A stretch of DNA of 64,000 bases from Trematomus loennbergii (Eukaryota > Chordata > Actinopteri > Perciformes > Nototheniidae). Position numbers and translations under genes: made by a program. The notes under the pieces are model-generated. The model searched no databases and had not been told where the DNA came from. It saw only the letters and a list, made by a program, of their open reading frames with translations. This document shows, piece by piece, positions 44,200-55,325 of this stretch. The stretch is from assembly GCA_012861695.1 (NCBI GenBank), contig JAAOOA010000049.1:310001-374000 (forward strand), given 5' to 3'. How positions within the stretch are numbered: position 1 is the stretch's first letter; every line of letters starts with the position of its first letter.

Positions 44200-45330
44200 T
44201 CATGTCAACCAGCTCAGATGGTAGCCAAAGAAACAATATGGAATGGATGATATCCAAAGCTGCGAAGAAGAAAAGATCTTTGAGAGAAAGAGATAGTTCA
44301 GTAAGAGCTCGAAGTTGGTCGGATTGGTCGGGTGAAGCAGACGAGGCTAAGCAAACAAAAAATCAAGAGTCAGTCAAAATGACAGCCAAGCAATGTTGAA
44401 TAAAGAAACTAGAACACGAGTGGAAAGTTGTAATAATTCAATCAGGATGGTGGGCATTACCACCCGATTAAACTTACCAAAGCAATTGAAAAAGAGATTG
44501 GAAAAATTAAATTTGCTAAATTCATGAACAACAAGCGGGTATTGATACATGCCAATAACAAACAGCAGCAGGAAAAGATTCTGGGAATGAACTCACTGAA
44601 TGGGGAGAAAATGAAGGCGCATGTCCAGGAGCAATGGCAAAACTGAGAGGAGTAATCTCAGGAGTACCATTGGACATGTCAATGGAAGATGTTAAAAGTG
44701 AATTAAAAGGAGGCAAAATAGTGGAAGTCACAAGGCTTAAAAGCAAACGGGATGGTACACTCAAAGAAACATTATCAGTTCTCATTCAGTTTGAGAGACC
44801 TTACCTAAGGCAGTACAAATGGGATATTTGAACTTCATGGTTAGGGAGTACATCCCCAAACCTCTCAGGTGCTACGCATGTCAACGAATGGGGCACACAG
44901 CGCAGCAGTGTAAAGGACAGCTAAGGTGTGCGAGATGCGGAGGAAAACATGAGTATGGAAATGTGAAAAGGATGCAAAGGTTAAATGTTGTAACTGCGGA
45001 GGAGATCACAGTGCTGCGTTTGGAGGTTGTGAAGTGCAGAGAGAGGCCAGAGAGGTGCAGAGAGTTAAGATTACAAACAAAGTTTCATACGCAGAAGCAA
45101 TAAAGAAAGTAAGGGGAACAGTAACAATCAATAAGACCCCTAGTGGAATGGAGCAGAGCATTACAATACAAAATGCAGGAACACACCAAAAAGTAATCTT
45201 CAAATCCAACCCCACAGCGCCACCAAGAGTAAAGAGGATGATGATGTTTAGGAGTGAAAAAGGTGAATTTTGTGGTATTTATATGCCATACTGTAAATGT
45301 TGCATTGCAGTTAAAAAAGAAAAGTGATAG
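44200..45330 (+). pseudogene. LINE ORF1, gag-like with CCHC knuckles
   Basis: ATG at 44202 starts MSTSSDGSQRNNMEWMISKA and an Arg/Ser-rich N-terminus up to 44399. After stops, 44634-44829 encodes LRGVISGVPLDMSMEDVKSE, an RNA-recognition-like fold region. Next come PLRCYACQRMGHTAQQC (about 44861-44911) and RCARCGGKHEYG, zinc knuckles for nucleic-acid binding. A basic tail with VSYAEAIKKVRGTVTINK follows at 45084-45137. Frame breaks at about 44400, 44829, 44960 and 45030. ORF1 proteins of this type coat LINE RNA. Confidence 0.75.
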
Positions 45331-45464
45331 AATCAAAGCCATTGTGGAGGCAGCTGGAAAATTCCTTGACATGAAAGATATGAAAGCAGATCAGATACAT
45401 GCAATGCTAACTATAAATGGAGCTGGGGAAAATGAAAATCAGGATGAGGGTTAGATCCTTAATC

Positions 45465-46400
45465 ATGGTGCTGCACATACTACAGTGGAACGCAAGAAGC
45501 CTCATAGCTAATGGTCAAGAATTCAAGAAATATATGATCTAGAGGTAGTCCCTGAGGTAATATGTGTGCAAGAAACCTGGTTACGACCTCAATTAGACTT
45601 TGTCATTCCAGGATTTAGCTGTATAAGGCATGATAGAGATAATAATCAAAATGGTGGAGGGTGTGCCACGTTTCTCAAAGATGGTGTGGCATATAGGGAG
45701 GTGCAATCTCCTGATGATATAGAGTGTATTATAGTGGAAATCTGCAACCCTAGAAACAAGATAACATTAGGATAATCAATTTATGTAAAAATCTAACCAC
45801 TGATATATTTAAAGAAATAGCAGGCAATAAACATAGGAAGGAAGTTTGGTGTGGTGATTTCAATGCACACAACAGTCTATGGGGCAGCAACCATACAGAC
45901 AGTAACGGAAAATAGTGGAAGAAATGCTGGAGGAAAGAACACTAGTATGCCTTAATGATGGACATGGCACAAGAGTAGATGTACACAGGGGGAAAGTTCA
46001 TGCCTGGATCTGACATTAGTGTCAAACTGTTTGGTTCATACATGCGAATGGTTTGTTTTGAATAACTCCACAGTAGGAAGTGACCATTATCCAGTGCTTA
46101 CTAAAATGAATACTAATGTATATATACAGGAAGGAGGTGTAATAACCAGGTGGTGCTTTGCTAAAGCTGATTGGGGGAAATGTAGGATATGGTGTGAGGA
46201 GTCGGTACACCTGCTAACATCAGAGGGAAGCAGAGAGGTAATTACAAGCCAAATAACGCTAAATGCAGCAGAGAACAGTATACCCAAAACAACAACCAAG
46301 GGTAGGAAGAAAGTGGTGCCATGGTGGAATGAGGAATGCAGCAGGGCTATTAAAGAGCGAAATAATGCATTTAGAGAATTTTTGTTCTACCATTGAAAGA
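45465..46400 (+). pseudogene. LINE ORF2 apurinic endonuclease
   Basis: Motifs in order: LQWNARSLIANGQEFKKY (about 45478-45530), VICVQETWLRPQLDF (45557-45602), NGGGCATFLKDG (45649-45684), VWCGDFNAHNSLWG (45847-45888) and VGSDHYPVLTKM (46075-46110), the catalytic SDH. 46315 onward reads VVPWWNEECSRAIKERN. The frame is broken near 45530, 45770, 45915 and 46010. It is an APE-type endonuclease that would nick the target DNA. Confidence 0.8.
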
Positions 46401-47190
46401 GGAGTAAAATTAGGTGATGTCTGGTCCATGTTTAAGCAGATGAGTGGAAAAAGGAAATCAATTACAATTCCAGCTTTGGTTGATGGGGAGAGGCTGGCAG
46501 TGACAGATAAAGAGAATTCAGATATGTTAGGAAGGACACTTGCAGAGTGGGGAGCATCTCAGTGATATTCATAGGCAGCAAAAACAGCAGTTACTAGCAG
46601 AGAATGAAAACGTGAAGGAGAAGAGACAGGATAATAGGTCAGCTCTTGATGTGGAATTTACAATGTCAGAACTCAAAATAGCCTTACAAGGTACAGGATA
46701 TACAGCCCCAGGACAAGACCAGCTATGCTATGCTATGTTTAGACAGTTACCTAGGAAACTAGGACAATGGTGCGGAGTCTTTTCAATAAAATCTGGAGAG
46801 AAGGAGATATGCCAAGTTTGTGGAAAACAGCAGTCGTGCTACCATTCAATAAGCCAGGGAAAGATACAGCTAACCCTAGTAACTACAGACCAATAGCTCT
46901 TACATCACACCTATGTAAATGGATGGAAAAGATCATTGTCCGTAGGCTCTCACATGTACTGGAACAGAAAGGGCTGCTGAGTAGTTTTCAGAGCAGATTT
47001 CGTAAAGGGCGGTCCACAATAGATGCTTTAGTAAGAGTGAGTAATGATGTGGAAAAAACATTGAAAATGAAAGAGATAATGGCAATAGTGTACTTTGACA
47101 TTGAAAAGGCGTATGACTCTATGTGGAGGGATGGATTACTGATCAAATTGAGTAGAATGGGTATTGGAGGGAGAATGTACAATTGGTTAA
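46400..47190 (+). pseudogene. LINE reverse transcriptase, N-terminal half
   Basis: GDVWSMFKQMSGKRKSI (46414-46464) is the linker before the RT. Then come LPFNKPGKDTANPSNYRPIA (near 46840-46900), LSSFQSRFRKGRSTIDALV and IVYFDIEKAYDSMWRDGLL (about 47084-47140), the first catalytic region. It stops at MYNWLK when the TTAA-flanked element begins. Confidence 0.8.
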
Positions 47191-48350
47191 AACCTGTTAA
47201 GCCCGAGAGACCCCGGTCCCGGGGCACTGCCCCAACATCTTGCAGGAAACAGTGTCTGAAGGCATGTTCATTTAATAAACTATGAATGTTTTATATCCAT
47301 GTAACGGGAAGAAACTCATCTAACTGATCATTTTTATTTAAAAAAAATAATAAAACCCACAATGCTAACGCTGAGCCTCTGAATTAGCAACGAGCGAAAA
47401 ATGCTAACAGATTACTGCACCGAAAATCACTCACAAAACCTTATTATTTATCTTTTCTCCCCATCCATGACATCGTTTCACATCGTGAGGTGACACAGAA
47501 TCGAAGGGTACCCTCAATATCACTAAATTATACGAAATCGCGACGTTATAAACAAAAACAGACATCAAAACATGTGGCGCTAGGTAGCTAAAAATGCTAA
47601 CATGGCTCACCTGTGTCTTTGTCTGTTCAAACGTGGTCTTCAATGGCATTAAAACGATAAAAACGCTGCTGAAGTTAATCCATAGGTTAATCCAATGTGT
47701 CTGTGTCCCTTTGAAATTATTTCTGATGAGCAATAAAACTGCTTTTCCGTTTCTAGATGCCAGAGCTAGAGTGTTTGTCTGATGCAAAACTACATGCGCA
47801 AAGCCCCCACCTTTTTGTTGTGCAATGTTAGTGAGAGGGGAGATTCCCCTTCGATTCTATTGGCTCTAACGGTCAGAAAGAGGTGTCAACCATCAAAATC
47901 GACCAATGGGTTCCAGAGATATGGAAAAAAAAACATTTCCACCCAAATCACCTCAGAGGTGGAGTTCTTTTGGCTAAATCTCTCTAAAAAGGTCAATTGT
48001 CACTTGTTTTGCATCAATCTTGATACAGGGTACTTATATGTTGTACTTTGGATTCCTAAAGCTTTTAGTCCACCTTACCATCATCCAAGGGTAGTTTTCA
48101 CTATAAGTAAAAAAGAATTTTTGGACGGACACTATAATTTACAGTTTTTTACTATGTAAAATCTGAATTTTTTTAAAATAAAAAACATCTATATTGTTCT
48201 GAATTTTCTACATCCAATTCACAGGTTTATCATTACTTTGAGAAAAAAGATTATTAATTTAACCCTTTTAGAAGGGAAGATATGGTCATTTGTTCTGGGA
48301 ATGTCATTTTCGAGCCTGAGACCTGAAAAACAGGCTCAGGGCTTAACAGG
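47191..48350. mobile_element. TTAA-flanked non-autonomous element inside the LINE RT
   Basis: Left AACCTGTTAAGCCC (47191) and right GGGCTTAACAGG (ending 48350) are inverted, and TTAA lies at both borders (47187-47190 and 48351-48354). The LINE RT sequence resumes after it, so the insertion is clear. No transposase is encoded. The interior (47390-47775) is related to 9735-10080. Its open frame 47782-48159 is not recognisable. Confidence 0.82.
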
Positions 48351-48354
48351 TTAA

Positions 48355-49133
48355 GGGCCTTTTTAACAGAAAGGACATTTAGAGTAAAGGTTATTTCCAA
48401 TTAGCAGATATTTCCAATTATTTAGAAATAGAAAATGGTATTCCCCAAGGGAGTGCAGTCAGTCCAATATTATTTAACATCATGATTAATGATATATTGA
48501 CATGCTTAGACACATGCATTCAATCGGCTCTATACGCAGATGATGGGGCTATTTGGATGAGGGGAAGAAATGCCCCACGTAATGGAGAATATAGCTAGAG
48601 TGATTAAAAAAGTGAAGAGGTGGTCATATAACTGGGGATTCAAAATGTCAGAAAGCAAGTCATGCTACATGGTATTTACAAATAAACACAAGATTGATGG
48701 CCAACAGCTAACACTATCAACCAACACTATATGATCGTCCAATGACAAAGGTGAATGAGTTCAAATACCTAGGACTGTGGTTTGATAGCAAATATACATG
48801 GAAAATGCATATTAATCAAGTGGAAACAAAATGCAAAAAAGTATTAAATGTATTGCGAGCTGTAGCTGGATGAAACTGGGGCGCAGACAAACAAGCATTA
48901 ATAGACATTTACAGATCAATTATGAGGTCCACAATAGACTATGGTTGTATAGTGTATGGAGCAGCAGCAAAAACATCGCTTTAAAAAATTGATAGAATAC
49001 AATATAAAGCATTGCGGCTGTGTATTGAAGCGATAAAGTCATCCCCTATCAATGCAGTTCTGATAGAAGCAGGAGAGACACCTCTGGAGATCAGAAGAGA
49101 GAAACTTGCTCTGTCATACTTGTGATGATTCTG
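48355..49133 (+). pseudogene. LINE reverse transcriptase, C-terminal half
   Basis: Continues the RT: IENGIPQGSAVSPILFNIMI (48427-48486), ALYADDGAIWMRGRN (48529-48573, catalytic), then NWGFKMSESKSCYMVF and, after frame changes, DIYRSIMRSTIDYGC (48906-48950) and RIQYKALRLC (48994-49023). The end LEIRREKLALSY at 49087-49122 is the conserved end of this LINE group before the next MITE starts. Confidence 0.78.
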
Positions 49134-49143
49134 TTTCAACCTG

Positions 49144-50223
49144 AGGCCTGTACTACGAAGCTGGTTGGAGTTAGCCGGTTGGCCTAAGCCAAAACATACG
49201 CGCTGGCGCTAAGCTGTACTACGACGCTGGATATCAAGTGGATCGCTCAAGCCGCCGTGTCCTATTTAGTTAGGTGCGCGTTCACATGAAAGGGGTGGTA
49301 TTTGGAGCATTCGACCAATCTCAAACACGGACAAGCATACTGACAGCGCAGCGTCATACTTCCTGAATGAAAAGTGAACTTTAATATTAGTCAAATATGA
49401 AGAAGTTAAACTTTAAACATCCATGACTTAAACACTTTACCCAGGATAAAAGCCACATAGCTGCACCTGCAAGGTGAATACAGCTGGTAAAAGAAAAAGT
49501 GTTTGAATGCGTACATTAACAGGTTTATGAAATCACTGCCCCGTCCAAGACACGAGTGGATCTGACTTTAATTAGGAGAATTTGACTCGAGTGTTTCGTC
49601 AACTTAATGTGTTGCTTAAAAGAATACTTCTGCATACAGTATGTGACACTGTGAGTGTTGCACGGCCAGATACGGCTCAAGAAGCTGACTCAAATAAGGA
49701 AATATATGATACATTATGATGTGATATGATATGAATGATAATGGGACACATCTACGTCTGCACTCACAGTGCCGCGGACTGTACTTAATGTTACTCTGAT
49801 CTGGTTACTTATGTCGTGGCAGATATTTAAGTAAGCTTTCTTAACGCTAATGTTATAATAGTCAGATTGCTCTGAAGATGGGAGGGGATATTCTATTAAT
49901 TTTCACGTTCACACAGTCAGTTGATTTTGGCCGGCAGTCTTTCCTGCAACGGCAGTTTTTCTGTATTTCCTCTATCCTGTAATATGAATTGATAGCTTTA
50001 AACTCCGCACACGGAGCTCTGATTGGTCAGCAGGCAGTGCTTTCACTGAGTTGATCTCTTAGCCTGCCACCTAACCTGCTCCGGAGCAGGTTTGCCGCTC
50101 AGCATAAGTTACCATGGAAATCTAGCCCGCTAAAAAGAGAACCAGCGTCGTAGGACCGGAAAGCCCGAGATTTCCCTAAATTTAGCCGGCTAAGCTAAAA
50201 TCCCAGCTTCGTAGTACAGGCCT
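49144..50223. mobile_element. MITE with perfect 21-bp inverted ends, 1080 bp
   Basis: AGGCCTGTACTACGAAGC (49144) is repeated inverted at 50206-50223, and the match runs 21 bp without error. CTG lies at both borders (49141-49143 and 50224-50226), a possible 3-bp target duplication. An inner ccgg-rich block (ttagccggtt / tttagccggc) adds similarity. There is no transposase. The right border touches the foldback element. Confidence 0.85.
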
Positions 50224-52119
50224 CTGGTCTCACCAGAATGCGTGACTCCACCACGACTCCTTAACACCGCAGTACGTGGTGGAGTCACGCACTCTGCTAC
50301 ATTTACGTGTCTGCACCACGCAAACAATCCCAATGTAAAGTGAATGAGGCTCCTTTGTCGTGGTGCACACACGCATTTCTACAACGTCCCGCAGTGAGCT
50401 TTTATTCTATAAAACGTTTTTTTTTAAATCTACTTTATAGCTTGTAGTAACTCACGGGAGGCTTCTTTTATTTTATTTGTATTCATAATTTTTATTTTTC
50501 GTCAGAATGTATTATGGTGCATTATTTACCAATTTTTGTTCTCAAAAACAGTGCATTGTGTGTAATACAACTGTGATTTTTATTAAATTTGTTAGTTTTT
50601 AAGGAAGGCCAGAGCTTCAGCTGTGTCAAATAGATTGTTCCCTTTAGTTAACGTTATTTAAAAGATAATTATATTCCTATTTGATCATGTCCCCTTTATT
50701 GTATTACGGACCCAAAGAGCAATGTTGAGCGTCCATTCCATTGGATAACGGAGGATTTTACACCCGGAAGTAAGTATTCTCCTTACTGTCGATTGATTTT
50801 ACAGTGATATCTGCACTACTCATCAACTCAAAAACACCAGATTATCCTTGTTAATTACACAACATTGATTGGTTTAAATTGTGTGCAATGCTTTTGTATT
50901 TTCCCCTTTCGATTCGGAGAAAAAATATCTTTTCGGAGTTTTTGGATGGCAGAAGACACTACACTACCCAGAATCCTCAGCTATGGGACTACACCATGTG
51001 CTTAGCTTGACAAACCCTGTGATCAGTCCTCAAGCTCTGTGATTGGATGTTGGAGTGGCAGTGCGCGAAGTTTACACGGGGCGTCAAAAAGCACTTTGAA
51101 ATGGAATGAAACCCATCGACGGCACACTATCCAAAACAGGAATCGAACATGTCCTACCCCTATAAATAAAGAACTACGACAGATGTGTAATATTTAATGC
51201 AGCCAAACCATTCATTACAATGCATTCATGTGATGACTTTCAAAGAGTAAAGCAAGCACTGCTGAATAAAGTATAATTTTATCTTTTACGAAACGTTTTT
51301 TTTCATATGGAATGCAGTTGGAGGTCAACCAATCACAGAGCTTGAGGCAAAGCGGAACAATAGCTGAGGATTCTGGGTAGTGTAGTGTCTTCGGCCATCC
51401 TAAACTCTGAACAAAAATTTGTTTCTCCGAATCGAAGGGGAAAATTACAAAAGCATTGTACACAATTTAAACCAATCAATGTTGTGTAATTAACAAGGAT
51501 AATCTGGTGTTTTTGAGTCGATGAGTAGTGCAGATATCACTGTAAAATCAATCGACAGTAAGGAGAATACTTACTTCCGGGTGTAAAATCCTCCGTTATC
51601 CAATGGGAATGGACGCTCATCGCTCTTTGGGTCCGTAATACAATAAAGGGGACATGATCAAATAGGAATATAATTATCTTTTAAATAACGTTAACTAAAG
51701 GGAACAATCTATTTGACACAGCTGAAGCTCTGGCCTTCCTTAAAAACTAACTAATTTAATAAAAATCACAGTTGTATTACACACAATGCACTGTTTTTTG
51801 AGAACAAAAATTGGTAAATAATGCACCATAATACATTCTGACGAAAAATAAAAATGATTATGAATACAAATAAAATAAAAGAAGCCTCCCGTGAGTTACT
51901 ACAAGCTATAAAGTAGATTTTAAAAACGTGTTATAGAATAAAAGCTCACTGCTGGACGTTGTAGAAATGCGTGTGTGCACCACGACAAAGGAGCCTCATT
52001 CACTTTACATTGGGGTTGTTTGCGTGGTGCCGACACGTAAATGTAGCAAAGTTCGTGACTCCACCACGCACTGCGGTGTTAAGGAGTCGTGGTGGAGTCA
52101 CGCATTCTGGTGAGACCAG
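50224..52119. mobile_element. Foldback element, two arms of about 0.8 kb
   Basis: The left arm (50224 to about 51052) begins ctggtctcaccagaatgcgt; the right arm (about 51316 to 52119) ends with its complement. Matching blocks along the arms include gactccaccacgactcctta, ggagcctcattcacttta-type, ttggataacggaggatttta, tacttacttccgggtgt-type and aagctctgtgattgg. The loop is about 260 bp. Arms are nearly identical apart from small indels and scattered changes. It has no coding capacity (60-codon frames mirrored in both arms are by-products). A target duplication was not seen. Confidence 0.88.
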
Positions 52120-53365
52120 GTTGCGTTGGACCCCCGGTTCCGGAGCTTGCACCAGCTAAATGACAGCCAAAGGGAGGAAGTTTTCGACAGGCTGAAGTTG
52201 AAAGCCACACAGATGCAGAACCAGGTACATATTTAAATATTCTTTGTGTGTCTGTGTAACTTGTTCAGATAAAGTATACGTTGTGTGTATGCCTCTGTTG
52301 TTTTTGTGAAAAGAAAGACAAGACATTTAGGATGTTTTTTTTCTACCTCTGCTTGCTTGCACAGAACCCTAGTGAAACAGAAGGGGAAAGAGCAGCTGTG
52401 CCACACACAGCACATGACGCTGATAAGGAACAATCTCCTCCTTCCAAAAAGACAGCACTCGAAGATCTCCTTGGGGAGTCTTTCAGTAAAGAAGTGCCCT
52501 GCGCACAGCACAACGCTGGTATCGAGGCTGAAATTGACTTGTACCACAAAGCGACCTCTATCTTACTCTCTGACTGTCCTCTCAAGTGGTGGAGAGACAG
52601 TGCAACGCTTTACCCACTGCTGTCACCCATGGCCAAAGCATATCTCTCTGTCCCAGCCACATCAGTACCAAGTGAGAGAGTTTTTTCCACAGCAGGGGAT
52701 ATAGTTAGATGCTGCGTATCACAGTGCACTGAGATTTGTGACAAACTGTAAAGCATTAACCCATCACTGTACCCTGTATGCAAGGGCTGGCTTGCCTTCG
52801 CTAACTGTACGGAGGCTCAGTCACTGGTACATTTTTATATATAAAGCCATGTTAGGGAAACTTCCATCCTACATCTGCTCCCTGATCTCACGGCAAATTG
52901 TAAGTGGCTACTGCCTGAGATTGCATGCTGTGGTTTTATTAAATGTGCCAACTGCTAGGACTGTCTTAGGGAAGATAGCATTTAGATGCGCAGCTCCACT
53001 GTCTTGGAATAGTCTGCAATTGAAAATGGAAACTGAGCAATCTGGTGCCACTAAATGTTTTTAAAGCTCGGTTGGATGCTACTCAATCGGAAGCGGTTGG
53101 TACCTGTTCATGTGGATAGTTATGTAAATTGTAATCCCTGTAATGATGCTGTATGATGTCCTTTTTGTTGTTCTGTTTATGTTTTTACTGTATGTTTCAT
53201 GTGGAACCTACTTGAGCAGGTCTCCCTTGAAAAAGAGATCAATGATCTCAATGGGATACAACCTGGATAAATAAAGGTTTGAAATGAAATGAATTGTAAA
53301 CGCCCAAAGATCCCAGCTTCTATCTGGAAATGTGGACATGCTCATCTTCCTGAAAAAAAACCTGT
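52120..53365 (+). pseudogene. hAT transposase C-terminal exons
   Basis: The visible domain is the hAT dimerisation region: KWWRDSATLYPLLSPMAKAY, LSVPATSVPSERVFSTAG (about 52640-52700), and after the LINE insert NVDMLIFLKKNLSDE. This is the classical C-terminus of ZBED/Ac-like transposases. It is split into two exons with consensus GT...AG borders (intron 52225-52364). The insertion separates TAGDIV from NAQRSQLLS. The catalytic core is not present in the window. Confidence 0.8.
52703..53293 (+). mobile_element. L2-like LINE 3' fragment inserted in the hAT
   Basis: Starts with gatgctgcgtatcacagtgc (RT C-terminus) and runs through LSHWYIFIYKAMLGKLPSYI and RTVLGKIAFRCAAPLSWNSL to a 3' UTR with gatcaatgatctcaatggga and the tail tttgaaatgaaatgaat. 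It is the same family as 14912-15831 (opposite strand) and the C-terminus of 21.35-25.16 kb, and close to the 15-kb copy by eye. Confidence 0.88.
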
Positions 53366-53820
53366 CTGATGAGTGAGAGTGAGTTAGTGAGTTTGAGTTG
53401 AGTTACTTGAAATGTATTTGAATTTTATTGCAGGGTCTGATTATTGAATTTCCTTGTTTTTTGCACAAAGAAAATGCCTACTTTGTTAGTACTAGTATGT
53501 AAAAAAACACTGGTTTGTTTTTGTTCCAGTCTGTTACTGTCACTTTGTTTTTGACACGTTAAATGTACTACTATACTAAAATGCTGTACAAATCAGATTT
53601 ATTATTTAATAAAGAAAAACATTTCAAGTAAAAAAAGAAAAAGATTCACATTGTTTTTCCCCTTTATTTTTCAATATCGCGATAAATACCGTACCGTGGA
53701 CTTGTTATCGCGATATTATCGTGCCGTGAGTATTTGATACCGTTACATCCCTAATAGAGACAAATAATCAGTTGATGACAGATGAATCTATACTGTTAGA
53801 ATACTAACTATACTGTTTTA
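53294..53820. other. hAT 3' UTR and spacer
   Basis: After the hAT stop there is AT-rich 3' UTR with taataaagaaaaac (53608), then cgcgataa-rich sequence and the TIR-like end at about 53752. No other gene. Confidence 0.5.
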
Positions 53821-54746
53821 GAAGCAGATACCTCTGACCCTGAGATCACTTTTGGTCCAGCGCAAACAGGGGGTGATGACAGTCTTAGTGACACACTGAT
53901 ATATCACTGAGTTGTCAGAGATGTCTACAGTAGCTTCTGGGAAGAGCTTTATGAACGATGCACCCTTGGAACAACTGTAAAAGTGCCTTTCCTCAGGCAT
54001 GATTTCTCTACTGCTACATGGAAAGCTATTGGGAGAATCTTTGTGAAAGGGTTTCAAGATTGCCAGTTCATGCCAATCAAGCTAGCTCCACCTTTTCTTG
54101 AGGAAATGCTGTTTGGGGCAGCGCACAGTAACCTGCAGACAAGCTTCTTCAATTTGTGAGCCGCCAGGAGCAGGATCTCCTCAGGGATGCTTTGGCAGAT
54201 TCTTCTTCTGTTGATGAACTTCTTGACGTGCTTAACAGCTATGAATGTAGGAAGAGGATCACTGCTGCTAGTCTCCCAGAAATCTTGGATGAAATATCTC
54301 ACAAAGAACTGGTACAAAAACCAATGTTTGTCATCGACTGCTGGAGGGAGATCACATTGACACATATGCATCTGAACTCTTAGGAACTCACCAAAATGTA
54401 CAGTGACCTCAAACCAACACCAAAGAAGGTGTTAAGTGTATTACACTTTCTTACAGAGATGAAATCAAAGGAAGCTGAGGTCGCACTTCACCTGAAGAGA
54501 TACATCAGGGAACTTGATGAGGAAAAGCTTGGCAGTTTTCTGAGGATCTGCACTGGCTCTAATTTGTTGACATCTGATCAAATCGAGGTGGAGTTCATAG
54601 CTCAAAGCAGTTTCGCAAGAAGGCCAATTGGACGTACATGTGGGATGATATTGCAACTGTCTGACAACTATGATAGTTTTCCTGACTTCCGCAGTGAGTT
54701 CAATTCTATTCTAGAGAGCAACATCTGGATAATGGACATTGTGTAG
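53821..54746 (+). pseudogene. HECT-domain E3 ubiquitin ligase-like (G2E3-type) fragment
   Basis: HECT ligases transfer ubiquitin through a C-terminal cysteine. After an acceptor-like tgttttag (to about 53820), the plus strand reads VVRDVYSSFWEELYERC, VPFLRHDFSTATWKAIGRI and PPFLEEMLFGAAH, then 54156-54383 with SVDELLDVLNSYECRKRI and ISHKELVQKPMFVIDCW, and 54396-54746 with MKPTAKK-like LKPTPKKVLSVLHFL, YIRELDEEKL, FARRPIGRTCGMILQLS and a terminal SNIWIMDIV. The Cys at 54639-54641 aligns with the catalytic HECT cysteine. An in-frame TGA near 53910, a frameshift near 54145 and an in-frame TAG (54381-54383) make it non-functional. Only the HECT part is present. It is closest in feel to G2E3-like proteins, which are expanded in fish. 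Confidence 0.75.
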
Positions 54747-55325
54747 GCAGGAATATTGATATTGAAAGCTGTTGGCCAGACATTCTCGTTCTCATTTTAA
54801 GCTTAAGTGTGACAATTATTTACACAAGCAAACAGATACATTCTTTAAAACATGCTGAAAATTAACATTCACACAAATGATTGTTGATTACAGAAGAGGG
54901 TTCTGAGACACTGTTTAATAGTCTCTTGTTTACAGAAAGAATGACTGTTAGTCCTTGTATACATGTGCATACTAAAAGCGAATTGTACATGTCATATTTT
55001 GTTTGGGTAATTTTTTAATGAAAGTATGATGATTTCAAAGGTTTTCAAGGCTCTTTAGGTTTGAAGTAATTGTACTTAATGTACTTGTACTTACTCATTC
55101 ACAGGAAAATATTGTTCAACACTCACAAGGTCATTTCTTTCTTATTTGAATACATTTGATGAGTAAAACATTAATGACATTTTGTTGATACTTCATATAC
55201 AATAATGTCTTTGTTATTTTCAGCACAGGACACATATTATACAATGTATCACTGGCTCTGCAATAAAGAAATATCACTGCTCCAATTAGGTGCATAATGG
55301 TTTTGTTTTTCATTGCTCCATCATT
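54747..55325. other. Convergent spacer between HECT and integrase genes
   Basis: AT-rich, with caataaagaaat at 55261 usable as a polyadenylation signal for the plus-strand gene. No coding frame. Terminal repeats that would mark one common element were not found. Confidence 0.5.

Larger units (their letters stand above)
44080..49133 (+). mobile_element. I/Nimb-like LINE with gag-like ORF1, split by a MITE
   Basis: Order: ORF1 with zinc knuckles (about 44200-45330), ORF2 endonuclease (45470-46390), linker (46390-46760), reverse transcriptase (46760-47180, then 48355-48880) and C-terminal region (to 49133). A 1160-bp TTAA-flanked element interrupts the RT at 47191-48350. The MITE at 49144 cuts it off at the 3' side. 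A gag-like ORF1 with CCHC knuckles plus APE and RT is the layout of I/Nimb-clade LINEs, and clade placement is tentative. Numerous frame breaks. Confidence 0.8.
52120..53752 (+). mobile_element. hAT transposon fragment (ZBED-like), spliced, split by an L2 insert
   Basis: Coding pieces: ALDPRFRSLHQLNDSQREEV (about 52123-52182) to a donor at cag|gtacat (52224/52225); an intron ending ttgcttgcacag (52364); then NPSETEGERAAVPHTAHDAD... to SERVFSTAGDIV at about 52700. An L2 fragment (52703-53293) follows, and after it hAT resumes with NAQRSQLLSGNVDMLIFLKK to the stop near 53365. The right end reads gataccgttacatccctaa (53737-53755), the complement of a hAT-type TAGGGATGTAACGG terminus. The left two thirds of the gene are absent, replaced by the foldback element. 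Confidence 0.8.

Noticed and set aside
50190..52159. Twin 60-62 codon frames in the foldback arms (50372-50190 and 51971-52159)
   Set aside because: Same peptide mirrored because the arms are inverted copies; no domain.
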